From positions 8,516,131 through 8,580,130 of the forward strand of contig NW_006495273.1 of NCBI RefSeq assembly GCF_000471905.2: a stretch of 64,000 nucleotides of DNA, in the 5' to 3' direction. Below the pieces are notes generated by a model. That model had not been told where the DNA came from. It was given only the letters and a program-made list of their open reading frames with translations, and ran no database searches. Shown here one piece after another: positions 1 through 13,200 of the stretch. Source of the DNA: Amborella trichopoda (Eukaryota; Streptophyta; Magnoliopsida; Amborellales; Amborellaceae). How positions within the stretch are numbered: position 1 is the first letter of the stretch; the number at the start of each line of letters is the position of its first letter. Both the position numbers and the translations under genes were made by a program.

Positions 1-502
1 AGGTTGGCTGATATGTTTGCTGCTACATGTTGCTTGGCTTCGTAACTATTCAGGTTTTCCTTAAGCAGTGGTATTCGTGTCTTTCTGTTATCAGTTGGAA
101 CCTGGCTTGTTTATTTTTTCGATAGAATCTAGTTTCTGCTACTGGTCTGAGATGAGAGCTTTTGGTCTATCTCAGCATATTTGTCAACGTCTGAAAAATA
201 TGATTGTCCTATGTGGCACAATTTGGTTGAATTTGCACCATGGAATTCAATTTTGTCTCTAATGTATAAATGTACCTTATCGGTCGTCACTTCTTTAGAG
301 AAGGCATGGTTATTGGTGAAATTGGATGAACTTGTTAGGATGTGTTATACTTTAATGAATATTTGTTGACACCCATGAGTTTGCGATTGCAAAAGGCATT
401 CTATAGTGGTCATAGAGGAGGTCTCAGTATTTTTATGGCATTTATGCAATTCTAGTTCTCAAACTTGTTAATTAGGTTCATGGAATCAGGTTTTGACCCA
501 CG

Positions 503-932
503 TCTGATCCTCTGAGATGGTATTGTGCAAAGTCTTTGTGCAGTGCTGATTAGTTGTTAGACAGTTAAAAAGCATGCTGATCAATGATTCGAATAATATG
601 GGCATAATCGACCTCTTTGAGCATTTGTGCTATAATTGAGTTAAGCTTGCACTAATTCTTGTCGTTAAAGAATAATCTGTTTGATCATCCTCACGTTAAG
701 AAAAACATGGTCTGATTATCTGAAATGGTCTTATGTGAAGTCTTTGTGAAGTGCTGATTATTGATTAGAAAGTTAACCATAAAAAAAACCATGCTGATAT
801 AATCTACATGATCCAATAACATCGATATAATCTACATTTTTGAGCATTTGTGCAACAATTCAATTAAGCTTGCACTTACTGTTGTCGTTAAAGAATAATC
901 TCTGTGATTGTCCTTACATTAAGGAAAACATG
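503..932. repeat. Diverged tandem duplication, about 208 bp x 2
   Basis: A unit starting at 503 recurs at 711, sharing stretches such as AGTCTTTGTG, GTGCTGATTA, GAGCATTTGTGC, AAGCTTGCACT and GTCGTTAAAGAATAATCT in the same order. A shorter, weaker echo of the unit end lies at about 283-345. There is no coding potential. Confidence 0.8.
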
Positions 933-1549
933 GTTATAGTTGAAGTTTGAATGAGCTTGTTAGGGTGGGTATTTAGATTCTTCATATTTTTTTTCTTTTA
1001 AATACACGACCATGACATCATTGTGTTGAGCCTAGGCAAACATCCATAAACAAGTGAGTTTAAATACAAGTCATCTGCCTAATCACTATAGTTTTCAAGA
1101 TAATCTTGGATTTGTAATTGGCTATGTGAGAGAAACAATTTGGATTGTTTCTTAGTAGATAAGAAGTATTTCATTTGGTAACGATGTATACTTGGTGCTG
1201 AAATTTTTCTCCTTATTTGCAGTTAATTTAATTCTAAGGTGATATCAAACTAAACCCACATCAAACCTACCAATTCATTGGGTCCTAGTGGGATGCTTTT
1301 CCCTTTGATTCCAAACACTGGAGTCTGCTTGTAGTAGACAACTTTCTGGACCAGTCGAACCATAGCAGTCATTCCCAAAGCAAAACATTCTCTTCTTGCA
1401 TCATTTTAAAAATATTTGGAATATTTTAGATTCCTACTTTGAGCTTTATTCTTTATCTTCTGACTTGGCCTCCATGACGTTTTCTGAAGAAATGTCACTC
1501 TGGATAGATATGCTTTCAACAAGCAGAACCCAGTTTTGTGTTTTTACTG

Positions 1550-2848
1550 AAAAGACGGCTATTTTTTAACAATATTTCTTTCCCAATCAGTAACTAATCT
1601 AAAAACTCTAAACAATGGCTGTCCGATCGCGGTCCTTGCTGTAATCTTCTCCAAATAGGAACCAAAGGATGACAAAAATCTCAACTTGGGTATCTAGAGA
1701 ATGGGAGACAATATAGATGTGAAGCACCAAGCTAGAAGACACCTTTGGGTCACTTATGGGCCAGCAAAGAGAGAGGCTAGGGCTAGGATGTGTGCAGCAT
1801 GGAGAGAGAGAAAGAGTGTGGCATGGATGTCTAGGGAGAAAAAAGAGAGAGACAGGCTATCTCAGTTGTGTGTTCGAAGGATAGGAGAAGATCCCTATTT
1901 ATAGAAGTGCTAGGGCTAGGGTTTTGCCATCTTTAGGAAGGAGCAATCTGGATCGTTGATCTGCGATGATCAATGGGTCGCATAGAAGCTTTTAATAGTA
2001 GCCATCCATTCCCTAAATTAGGCATCGTAATGTAACAAGGATCTAGTGCTCTTATCTTAGTTTCCTTGGAAAATCCAGCAAATAATAATTTTTTTAGAAC
2101 ACTTTTTAAATGTTATAAAGAAATTTTGCTTCCGAACAAACTTGCCCCAAAATTATTCTCTCCTAAATATTCCATCCACCTTTTGGAACCATCTCCTCTT
2201 ACCAAATTTAATTGAAGAGGAATATAAGGCTTCCTTGAATGGGACATCCCATATCCTCTTTCTAAAATCTTCTCCCAAAATCCATTACTCTTACCCACCA
2301 AGTTAGCCTAGGAGAGAGAGTAAGATGTATGGAGAGTAAGGAGGGGGAGGGCCCCATGTTCCAAGTAAAGGGAAAATGGTTCCACATGTGGGTCCTGGTA
2401 ATTGGGTCCCATGTGACATGTGTATGGCCCCTTTCCTTCCCAAAAAAATTATTTGCACTAAATTTTTAGCAAAATGATTTTTTATACATGTTGATAAAAT
2501 AAAAATATTCATTTTATGAAAAGCAAATTTCTAAATTAAAAATAAAATTAATAAAAAAATAATTGGTACCATGGGTGTAGGGCTGTTAACGTGTGCCCCC
2601 TTAAAGCAAGTCATGTCTTGGTGGACATGTGCATTCCTACCATTTTGGTGCAAGGGTTCCTTGCTTCAGCATATGTACACGTTGATCCCTTCGATCATTT
2701 TCAATATATGTGGCTATCATATGGTCTTGGGGTATTTATTTCGAGGATTTGGCCCTTGCACTTATAGACCTCTCACTGGAGTATGATATCATTATAATAT
2801 CATTCATTACAGGCTCTGAAGCCCTTTAAAGGCCACATAATCCCAACA
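1550..2848 (-). mobile_element. Old LTR of the long-LTR family (probably a solo LTR)
   Basis: The right edge ends CCCAACA. On the minus strand this gives a start of TGTTGGGATTATGTGGCC followed by TTTAAAGGGC, the same start type as the other long LTRs in this window (TGTTGG, then a GGCC-rich palindromic stretch). It also has the GA-rich stretch and the repeated G-rich block seen in the 41-43 kb copy. The left edge is uncertain. No coding interior was found. It is old. Confidence 0.5.
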
Positions 2849-3191
2849 GTTCCTTCCTCAATTGTGCATCCAATAGTCGTAAGAGATGGAGAATGTTCTT
2901 ACTTTTTGTCAGTCTTCACATAGCAAATGAGATGATTGATGTTCCATGACAGTTCGGTTTTTTATTTTTTTAGCATGGATATTTTCTACCTTTTATCATC
3001 AAGAGGAAAGCACGCAGTGAGTCATGGATATGAATATCCAACCTAGGGGCTCAAGACAATGATTATTTTGGTCTTTACCATATTCAAGGTAAACTCTTGA
3101 GCATTAGCCTAATGTGCCCTTGGATTTGGTTGTGAGGATTGCCAAACTTTGGCTATTAACTACATATCAACTATCTGTCTATATCTTATAT

Positions 3192-3795
3192 CATAGTTAC
3201 CAAAATCTCTCACCTAAGGTCGCGATATTCCCATTCGGATTCCTGATTCCGCAATTCTGACAAGGAATCTTCACGGATTATGTGAAATTGTTTTTAGGAA
3301 TCTCGATTCCAACACTTATAGAATATCATTTCTGATATTTATTGATTCTCCATTATGCAATTGTTGAATCTCGATTCTACATTTGTCGAATCTGGATTCC
3401 GCATATACTCTCTCCATCAAATTAGAAACCAAACATAGGGTCATGAACTATAAAATAAACATTTAAAACCTAAGTGAAGCATCGAATCAGAAACTCGATT
3501 CTAAATTTATCGTAATTTCAATTCCATGTATTAAAGAATCTCTATTCCATATTGATCGATGCCACTTAGGTCAGAAACTCAATTCCAAAGAGGACAGAAT
3601 CTTGATTTCATATATGTAGGGATCTCGATTCCACTTGGTTTGAATCTCGATTCCTATAAAGTAGGAATCTCGTTTCCCGCCATTCCCCCTTGTACGGACG
3701 TTGATTCCAAAAGCAGGAACCTTCTAGCTAGACATGATTCCACAATTGTCAATTCGTGAAACGATTTGGAATCTCAGGTGTTTCCCACAACTATG
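3192..3795. mobile_element. MITE-like element made of GAATCTCGATTC-type palindromes
   Basis: The ends are imperfect inverted repeats: CATAGTTACCAAAA on the left and, read inward from the right, CATAGTTGTGGGAAA. The interior holds about ten imperfect copies of a short palindrome of the form GGAATCTCGATTCC, spaced 25-60 bp apart. A partial relative lies at about 17610-17746. No transposase is present. The family is not recognised. Confidence 0.6.
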
Positions 3796-4044
3796 TATTA
3801 GATAAAATGGATGTGATGTTCCAATTTCTAATAATATCTATACTGAAAATGTTACAACTATTGGCAGTGGAATAGCAATTCAGTGACATTGGTGTTTTTT
3901 GGTCTGGATTTGCATGGTATAGGAGATCCTTTTCCATCCCTTCTAGATCTTGTTCCTTAACATGGTATACCTCTTTTCACCTGATGAAAGTTTTTCTTGT
4001 GCTTGGTTATTCTTATGTCGTTTAATTATTTGTTGCTGTTCCAG

Positions 4045-4208
4045 GCATTGTATGTGATGAATCCCAACAAATTTAGAGCATGTGAATTTCTGATTCGTTT
4101 CCATGAGCAACAGCGTGGAGATAAAATAATTGTTTTTGCTGACAATTTGTTTGCATTAACTGAGTACGCGATGAAGCTTCGTAAACCCATGATCTATGGT
4201 GCTACCAG
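4045..4208 (+). CDS. XPB1: XPB exon a (helicase motif IV)
   Basis: The acceptor is CAG at 4042-4044 and the donor GT at 4209. The 164-nt exon starts at a codon boundary and ends after two bases of a serine codon. It encodes [10 protein letters not shown] through [19 protein letters not shown] to MIYGAT. The residues match the conserved XPB helicase-2 domain almost without change. Confidence 0.95.
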
Positions 4209-7200
4209 GTTAACTCAGGGCTACAGGGGCTTTTGTTTGAAGTAACTACTAGTGCTGTATTTTTTGAGTGTTTGCAGTGGTAAGAAATGTGTTTGCTTTT
4301 TCTTTTTCATCAGCCACACAGAAAGGACAAGAATTCTTTCAGCATTTAAAAGCAGTCCAGATGTTAACACTGTTTTCCTGTCAAAGGTAAGGTCTTTGTG
4401 TTTATTTGTAACTGTAACTTTTTTTATCAGGCATTCTTATTATCTTTTGCATTTACTGACAATCCAGATCTTAACACGTTTTTCCTGTCACATGTATGGG
4501 TTGTGTTTTTTTTTTCTACTTTTTGTGGTCAGAATTTCTCTTTATTTATCTCTTGAATGCTATGTCCTCATTGAAATATGAATGAGAAACTGATTTGCCC
4601 TTGAAACCCCATGTTGGATCTTTTACCTGAGTCCTAGACCTAATTTCCCTGCTAAATATGTATTGAACACTGACTGATAGTGCTTTTCTCCTGTACTTTC
4701 AAAGAATTGTACTAGCAAACTAGTTAGGACAGCGAGCAACTAGCAGATATGTGACTTTGTAGTGACTTTTTTTTGCACTCTTATCTTTCCAATTGTTTCA
4801 GGACTTGGTAATGTAAAGTTACATAGGCAAAATCATCTTGAAGTTGCGAACTGTTGATTTAATAGCAGTTCATTTATGGTGATATTCCTGGTTTGTACTA
4901 CTTAGATTCATTTTCTGAAAGAATCCGATTTATGTGTTTAGGGAATGTGTATGCGCATGATTTATGTTAAGGAAAGACCAATTTCTGTTGAGGCAGAAAC
5001 AACTGTGTTGAAAAAGTCTATAAAAAATTCCAAAAGCAAAAAGTTCTCTCTTAAGCCTTTCTGAAAGTTATTATTATATGAATATTCATTTTTCTTTGCA
5101 AGTGAGAAAATGCCTGCCGTGGGCAATTTGGTCTTTCACTCCCCTTTAAGATAGGGGTGGGGGGAGGGGGAAAGACATCGGGGGTGTTATTCCAAACACT
5201 AGATTGCTTAATAACTCCATTTTTGGTGAGAAAAACATAAAAAATAAAATCATATTTTTTAACTCTTTTTAAGATACACAAAGCTATGAACTTGGAGAAA
5301 TCATTTCAAATCCACTATTTTTTGGATTGGATTCATTGTGAAATATTAAGACATGTTTAAATCGGAGATTTTAGGAGATCAAAGGGTCGATATTCATCCA
5401 AAACATCGAGGATCGGAGATCGGGCAACAAAAGTTAGTCCTTTTGTTAAATTACACGTAGACACATACTTCAATATTATTACATGCACTGTACGTACTTA
5501 ATGTTATATGAATTATTGGATGCATTATAGTAATTAGTTCTACATGCATTAGTATATTATGTATACATGTATACATATATGTAAGCCTAGGGCACCTCAA
5601 AACTGAGGCGCTGGCCTAAATGTTTGCAATGCACCTTGATGGTCTGCGCCGCTGTTTGTCGAGCTGCTGATCAATGCTTTGATTACATTTCCTCATCATA
5701 CCCAGATTTCCTTGCTATCTCTTCCTTGACAAACTCCATTGCTTGTGAAACGACCCACCCGTAGGTGTATCTTCTCACTATCCACCAAGCGGAACACTTG
5801 GAAGGTTCAAATTCGAATACTTGGAGCTAGTAGACTGCCCCATTTCCAAAATCGAGGGTGCAAAACAACAGCGACATCCGCTTCTCTTTTGTATGTTTGG
5901 CCAACATTCTATTGGTCCATTGTTCCGAAACAAACATGACCCTGAACTTGCCTTTCTAGGCCCCGATAAACTGAAGTGTCAGGTAGAAAGTGGCAAACCT
6001 CGTCACTCTCTAGCCTCACCAATTCCTCTTCGCTGTGAACTTCCTCTTCATGGCAAGGACTTGTGTTTTCTGATGTATGCAAACAGTGAAGACCTTTGCT
6101 TTCTTTGTTGTCCTGCAATTTTCTAACTTACTAATCGCCTTAGGGATGAGGTCAATACAATGCGCCATATAGGCTGTCCAACAAGTATGCGGCCTCTTCT
6201 CCTTTTGTACTGTGGCAGCTGCCATATTGGCTATCGTCGTGCCTTTGACCACCCGAATGATAGGTTGCTCCCCTACCTCCTCTACACAGGTCCGCTATGC
6301 TGAAAATGGACACTGCATTGTATGTTTCTATTAATGCATCAACGACTTCAAATATATTTTACCTGTTAGACATTTCATCAGAATGTTCATAATACTTTTC
6401 TCCTCCTATTGATCCATGAATCAATCATCATGGTGACCTTGTGATAAAGGACAAAAGTATTGCTATTTCAAATTTTTGTTTAAATATAAAGGACTTACAT
6501 TTGAATTTTAATTTTTTTTTTTTGAGGAAAGGTTAACTTGTATTAATATTGTAAGAGATTACAAAAATAGAGTTCTGAAGTCACCCACAGCTGGGGACTC
6601 GGTAAAAAATCATATGACCAGATTTGTACAGTGGCTTATAACAATGCCCGGTAGCTGGGTTTTACAGTGTAGTTAAAAAACAGGAAAGAGGACTTATAGA
6701 TCGCCCTTGTACAAAGATATACAAAAAGCTTTCAAAAAAACTCCTGTGCTAAAATGAGACTGCTGTGCAAAAAATCAGGCTGAGACGTGGAGGTTGTATG
6801 CCCCTAGTCCTGCGTCAAAAAAGGTGGACCCAGGTTGCACTTCTTGTCCCTTCCTTCTAGCTTCCTCTTGCGCCAGCCGATCTGCGGTGTCGTTGGACGT
6901 CCTCCAAGTATGCATCCTGGAGACGTCCATAGCCTTGCAAATGTTATGTATCTCATCAAATATAGGAATAAAGTACCACGGTGGAGGGCTAGGATAGCTA
7001 GCCCAGGAGAGGACATTCTTAGAGTCCCCTTCCACAATGAGGTGTGGGCCCCACACCGGGTTGTAGTTTTTTAGAGGATGCAAAAGGGCCAAACTTTAAT
7101 ATTAGGCTTTACCTTTAGGTTTTTTAGGTTTTTTGGGGATTCTAGGGTTTTTCAAATTTATAGGATTTTAGGAATCGTTTAGAAAAGTAGTTCTTATGGA

Positions 7201-10200
7201 ATATTTTGTTTTATTAGGGTTAAAAATGTCATTACAAATTTATTTTAACTAGGACTTCTGTTCAATTACAATTAGGATTTCGTGGTCTCTTAGTAAGGTC
7301 TTACGTTATAAATAGTGGTCTATGTAGAAAATTTAAAGTCGAGGGTTGAGTTTTGAGAAGTTATTTGTGATTTAACCAGTCCAGAGCCATAGAAACCTGA
7401 CTTGTAGGCTTCCTCTCTAATTTTTAAATCAATAGATTATTTGATTTTCTTCCTTGTAAATTGTTTTTTGCATCAATTGGTATTAGAGCAAAGGATTTGT
7501 GATAAGCAAGGGCGGAAATTTTTTATCAAGCCTAGAACTTGCCGATTTCAGCCTAGGGTTTGCTGATTTTCTGCACAGGGTTTGTGACTTCAACGAATCC
7601 ATGGTAGCAATTAGGGACGTGGAAGAGGAGCTCTTATACATCCTACCCTAAAATGCCAAAGATAAAGAGATTGAAATCTCATAAGGCAGGTTTATCAGCT
7701 TGCATAACAACTCACTCACTTTTAGGTAAGATGGTGATCTTTCTGCCCTAGAAGATGTCAACTATAATCCCTTTCACTGCCGTGCTATGCGTGAGGAGTT
7801 GAGTCAAGAGGAAAGTGATAGAAGATCTAGACCAGGGGGGGGGGGTTGGGGGGGGCGGGTGGGTAATCACTCTAGGGTTTTCGATTTGAAGGTGGACATT
7901 CTTGATTTTAATGAGCATAAATTGACTCACAGCCAAAGGTAATCTTGTTGCTTGTGAGTGTAATTTGGTTCGTGATATTGAGGAGACCGATCATAGAGAA
8001 TCTTTATTTTCATCAAGTTGTTTCCAAAATCAGCATGCTGTAGATTGATATTTGCCACCAATCTTTGACACATGTTCAGATGGAGATTAGATCTTGTTGG
8101 AGCTGATCTCCAATGAGGAACAAGATTTTGTCGATGAAAAGGATGAAAGGCTCCAAGTAGAACCAATAGGTGAAGTTGTTGGTTCGGCCATCCAAACTAG
8201 TGCTCATCTCGAACATGCACCCTTGATTTGTTCTAGGCAGAACCAAATCAATATCGACAGGTTTAAGTGACTAAATTGAAGGAAATCCAAAAAGCTTATG
8301 TAGCTGAACAAACTCTATCATCATAAAGTGACCCTCTCCTCGAGGTGTTCTCGAAAGTTTTTATGTGCGTGTCAATGATTTCAATGCCCCAACCTCACTG
8401 CATAATTATTTGTATTGATTGGGCTAACGGCCCACAGGTCCAACGATTCGAAGCATAATTTTCTGATTGATGAAGGTTGTAGGACTAATGCAAAACTCAT
8501 CTTAGCCTACTTCAAAACTCGATGTATGAGTTTTCTCCAACTAGGGGAGTCTAATACAAGAGAAAACTATTCTTAGTCTTAATTTTTGTTTGATTTAAAG
8601 GATGTATATTTTAATTTTAATTATGGCGTATTTTTAGGGTTTTTAAATTATTTTAGGCATTCTAGGATTTTTGTGTTTAGGATTTTTGGAGTTGTTTAAA
8701 AATGTAGATTGCTTATGGAATATTTTATTTTATTAGATGTAAATATATCACTCTAGGGTTTTCGATTTGAAGGTGGACATTCTTGATTTTAATGAGCATA
8801 AATTGACTCACAACCAAAGGTAATCTTGTTGCTTGTGAGTGTAATTTGGTTCGTGATATTGAGGAGACCGATCATAGAGAATCTTTATTTTCATCAAGTT
8901 GTTTCCAAAATCAGCATGCTGTAGATTGATATTTGCTACCAATCTCCGACACATGCTCAGATGGAGATTAGATCTTGTTGGAGCTGATCTACAATGAGGA
9001 ACAAGATTTTGTCGATGAAAAGGATGAAAGGCTCCAAGTAGAACCAATAGGTGAAGTTGTTGGTTCGGCCATCCAAACTAGTGTTCATCTCGAACATGCA
9101 CCCTTGATTTGTTCTAGGCAGAACCAAATCAATATCGACAGGTTTAAGTGACTAAATTGAAGGAAATCCAAAAAGCTTATGTAGCTGAACAAACTGTGTC
9201 ATCATAAACTGACCCTCTCCTCAAGGTGTTCTCGAAAGTTTTTATGTGCGTGTCAATGATTTCAATGCCCCAACCTCAATGCATAATTATTTCTATTGAT
9301 TGGGCTAACGGCTCACAGGTCCAACGATTCGAAGCATAATTTTCTGATTGATGAAGGTTGTGGGACTAATGCAAAACTCATCTTAGCCTACTTCAAAACT
9401 CGATGTATGAGTTTTCTCCAACTAGGGGAGTCTAATACAGGAGAAAACTATTCTTAGTCTTAATTTTTGTTTGATTTAAAGGATGTATATTTTAATTTTA
9501 ATTATGGCGTATTTTTAGGGTTTTTAAGTTATTTTAGGCATTCTAGGATTTTTTGTGTTTAGGATTTTTGGAGTTGTTTAAAAATGTAGATTGCTTATGG
9601 AATATTTTATTTTATTAGATGCAAATATGTCATTGCAAGTTTTATTTCAATTAAGACTTCAAGATTAGGATTTCTTTGTCTCTAAGCATAAGGGTCTATG
9701 TAGAGAATTTGTAATAGATAATTGAGTTTTGAGAAGCTACTTCTAGTTTAACTAGTGTAGGCCTGTAGGCTTCCTCTTTAATATTCCAATCAATATATTA
9801 TTTGGTTTTCTCCCTTGCGACTTTTTCTTTGCTTCACCCTGTGCTTCACCCTTGCATCCGTATGTCTTTAGATACTCATTTGTGAGCTTCACCCCCTCCT
9901 TAAGCAAGGGCTCTCTGAACTCGTAAGGTGGAGGGCCTCTTAACTCAAGTTACTGTTGCTTCCAAGATGCCTTGAAAGCTCTTCAAGCAAGCGAGAATGA
10001 AATAAATGCGATCCATTGGTCTATTTATTGGTATACCCAATCCTTATCCTCCTTGGATGATTCTCTGTAGCAGTCCGCTTCTTGTCTCTCATCAACCTTG
10101 GGATCAACGATAACATAACAATCCATATGCCCCCTTTGTGTGAAGTTTCTTCTGTCCAAACCCCCTCTTGCGGTCTTGCCTACTGACTCAAGTTGAACCC

Positions 10201-13200
10201 ACCATAGGATCTGCATATTCACCACTATAGTTGTCATCTTCTTTCTCCCCAAACACATACACTGACCTGACAGCTCCTCATATTTTTTCTTCTTGTCTTC
10301 CTTTAGTCCACATCCAAATGGGCCAACGTGTACCTCCTAACATCGATCACTACAATCTTGCATGTGGCTGCATCACCTTTAAATCCATCGAAATGTTTCT
10401 TTACTCAATGTATGTTGACTATTTAACTATTTGGCACAAATTTTATTGCTCCCTTATTGTTTGCATTAGGATATTTTCAACCCCGATGAGCTTGTTTATT
10501 TGAACTAGCAGATGACATTGTCGCCTGCCTATCAAAAGAAGTAAACTAATCCCCAAATCTGAAAAATCATAAATCCAAAAGTCAATCATGAATACATGAT
10601 AGATGCAATAAATTGAAACGCAACCTTGAAAAAATTCAACAAATCAAAACCCCTAGTTGAATTTATTTTTTTCACAAGTTTGTGACTTTTAGTCTAATTT
10701 TGGGGTAACCGTTTTAAATTTGTGAGCAGCTTCAGGTCTAATTTTGGGTTAACCATAAGTTTGTGGCTTTTGGTGTTCTTGGGTCAGGTCTTGTTCCGCC
10801 CCTACTGCGCTAGGTGGCTTTTTACTTTGTCGTGTTCTTCTTTTCTTTTGGTCACCAGTCTCGGTGACATTTTGTGTTCTTGCCAGTTGGCCCCTTTTTT
10901 AATCTCTCTTTTCCATCAATACAATGTTAACAACATCAAAAATAAAAAAATAAAAAAAAAATCACAAGAGCAAACCCAAACTTGAAAAGAAAGTCACAAA
11001 ACTAAAACTCATTATTGAATAAAGTCAGCAAACCCAAACCAAAGCTCAAAACAATACACAAAACCAAAGTCCAATATTGAAAAAGTCATCAAGGAACTGA
11101 AACTCATACAAAAATAAATGTACAAAAATGTCAAAAACTGAAATATGAAACTACAAAAAAAAGAAGAAAAAAAAGAAACTTAAAACCAAAGCCCAATATT
11201 GAAAAAATGGCTAAACTGAAACCTTATCTTGAAAAAAGTCATCAAGAAGCTTAAACTCATTCTAGAAAATATTTACTGAACCCAAAGGTGCAAAATTGAA
11301 ATTCGAAGCTAGGAAAAATCATGAAAACTAAAACCCAATCCAAAAGCAATGTCAAAAATCCCATACCCAAGCCCACTCTTGAAAATGCCAAAAAACCCAA
11401 ACCTTAACTTGGAAAAGTAAACACAAAACCAAAACCCAATATTAAAAAAAGAACAAAAAAATCATCTGACATTGAAAAGTATGAACATCCACAAACCCAT
11501 GATTAAAATGAAGAAAACTAATCACAGATGGCTGGAATTGATGAGCTTTGATCTAAAAAATACATTCTCTAAAATCTAGTTGAGTCTCACATTCAATCGG
11601 TTTTTATTTTGCAAGTTAATGAGAGAAGCCGACGTAATTTTAATCTCGGAAAAATTTCAAATCTTGTCTTTGATGGGGTTTTCTTTAAACATCCAACACA
11701 CCCCACCCCCCATCCCAATGCAAAAGAAAACAAAAAAACCAAAAAAAAACCCAACCCCTCAAATCATCGTCATTATCATCATAGCCGTTTCCCAATTAAT
11801 TGGGACCCAACCCCTCAAATAATTTTCTTAAACAAAAGTAATTTCTTTGGGGAGAATGACTTTTTCTGTCCTCCCCTAAGGGACCTATTTCTACCCTCGT
11901 GCAGCCTGTCAGGGGCACCCATCTTGGGCTCCTAGAGAGGCCCTACACAGGATAGCCTATTTCATGAAGGCAGGGTACCTGTGGCCTCAGCCAGCTTCAT
12001 GGTGTCCCTTAGGGCCAAGATGGGCTGACTTTTAAGTCACTGAAACCCCCTATGTACTAGTATGTATGGACCCATTATGACTAATAAACAGATAATGCAT
12101 GAATAATTACACTAGAGCTTTTGGCACATTATGCGATGCCACATAGGCACATACTATATACATGTCTCAACCCTTGGTGAAAAATCTTGTGTAGTAACCT
12201 ATGCAAGTTCTTGGTGTCTTTGATAGTACTTTGTTTTCTTGCTCTTGATTATTAAATTTGGTTTCCTCGCCAGTAGATTAATCCTTCAGTCAATGTAATG
12301 CATTAAAAAGTCCCTTAATACGGTTATAACAGGCAAAAGCTTATCATTATAACTGAAAATAAAGATAAATAAAAATTAAAAATAAGCTTGTATTGGACAT
12401 TGCTTGGAAAATATTGCATATAATGTTATTATATTCTTTTATTAAGGAAAAATATTTTATGGTACCATTATACCATACTATATGTTTGTTCTCGTGGTGG
12501 CCAAAGCAGCATTTTAGGGGATTTTTGTTTGGCCCAAAACTCTGCAACTGTTTTGTTCATCTTTAAAAATCATTTCTTTCTTAAAAGACAATCGATTTTG
12601 GCATTCAAAAAATTCTCCAAATTGATTCCCCTGCAAGAGCAATTCTTGACTGGCCATTTGATGGATGATCGGGTATAAAAACTCAATTTTTTCTTTCTTG
12701 GTTTCTTATTTTCATTTTGGAGGGTTGGGGATTTGGTTTTAAAGAAGAAAAGGTTTTTTTTTATGTTGTTTTTGTTTGATTTTGGGAAAACCGGGGGGTG
12801 AGATGTGGATAGCGTTGGGGGAGGAGGGCCAATGTCCACATGGTGAATCAAAGATGAACTCCAAAATCTCAGGTCCAAATTCCCCAAACATGGTCTTCAC
12901 TCCATGAGAACATATATGTTTTTGTCCCATGGGACTATGCTAACTGTACCCATTAACTAATCCTTATTTATTTTTAAACAATAATGGTGTTATAACTGAT
13001 GGAAAGTCCCTTCTATTCTAGTAGATGTAATAGTTCCTTTATAGAAGTAACAGAAGTACTGGGTATTATAATGGGTATAGCATTTCAACATTTTAAACGT
13101 ACTTAACTGGCCATTGCTTCGCAAAATTTATTCATAGCGGGCATTTTAAACTGTCTGTCTGTCATCATGGGCATTTTAAATAATATGCCAGTCACCATTA

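Larger units (their letters stand above)
1..4044 (+). other. XPB intron, 3' part (open at the window edge)
   Basis: No XPB-like exon was found before 4045. The residues expected just upstream in XPB (around the conserved NWLDLV and KEFFAEYL blocks) are not encoded in any frame here. I therefore read the first 4 kb as one intron that continues upstream of the window. It holds a tandem duplication (503-932), an LTR remnant (about 1550-2848) and a palindrome-rich inverted-repeat element (3192-3795). The remaining stretches show nothing recognisable. Confidence 0.7.
6442..9836 (+). mobile_element. LTR retrotransposon remnant D, non-autonomous
   Basis: Both LTRs are visible. The 5' LTR (6442-7475, with a LINE nested at about 6511-7094) begins TGATAAAGG. 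The 3' LTR (9431-9836) is preceded by the purine-rich CTAGGGGAG. A primer site for tRNA-Met (TGGTATTAGAGC) starts at 7478. The flanks CCTTG (6437-6441) and CCCTG (9837-9841) look like a 5-bp target duplication. The interior is short and carries only traces of coding sequence. The purine tract context suggests Ty3 affinity, but this is weak. The element is broken and old. It sits inside the hAT remnant, whose protein similarity resumes on both sides. Confidence 0.75.

Noticed and set aside
1701-1904. Arg/Glu-rich frame on the + strand
   Set aside because: Falls in the GA-rich block of an LTR remnant; the composition explains the frame.
7927-9047. Two near-identical 79-residue minus-strand frames
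   Set aside because: They are the two copies of the 891-bp tandem duplication inside element D, in a frame unrelated to the element's sense; not evidence for a gene family.
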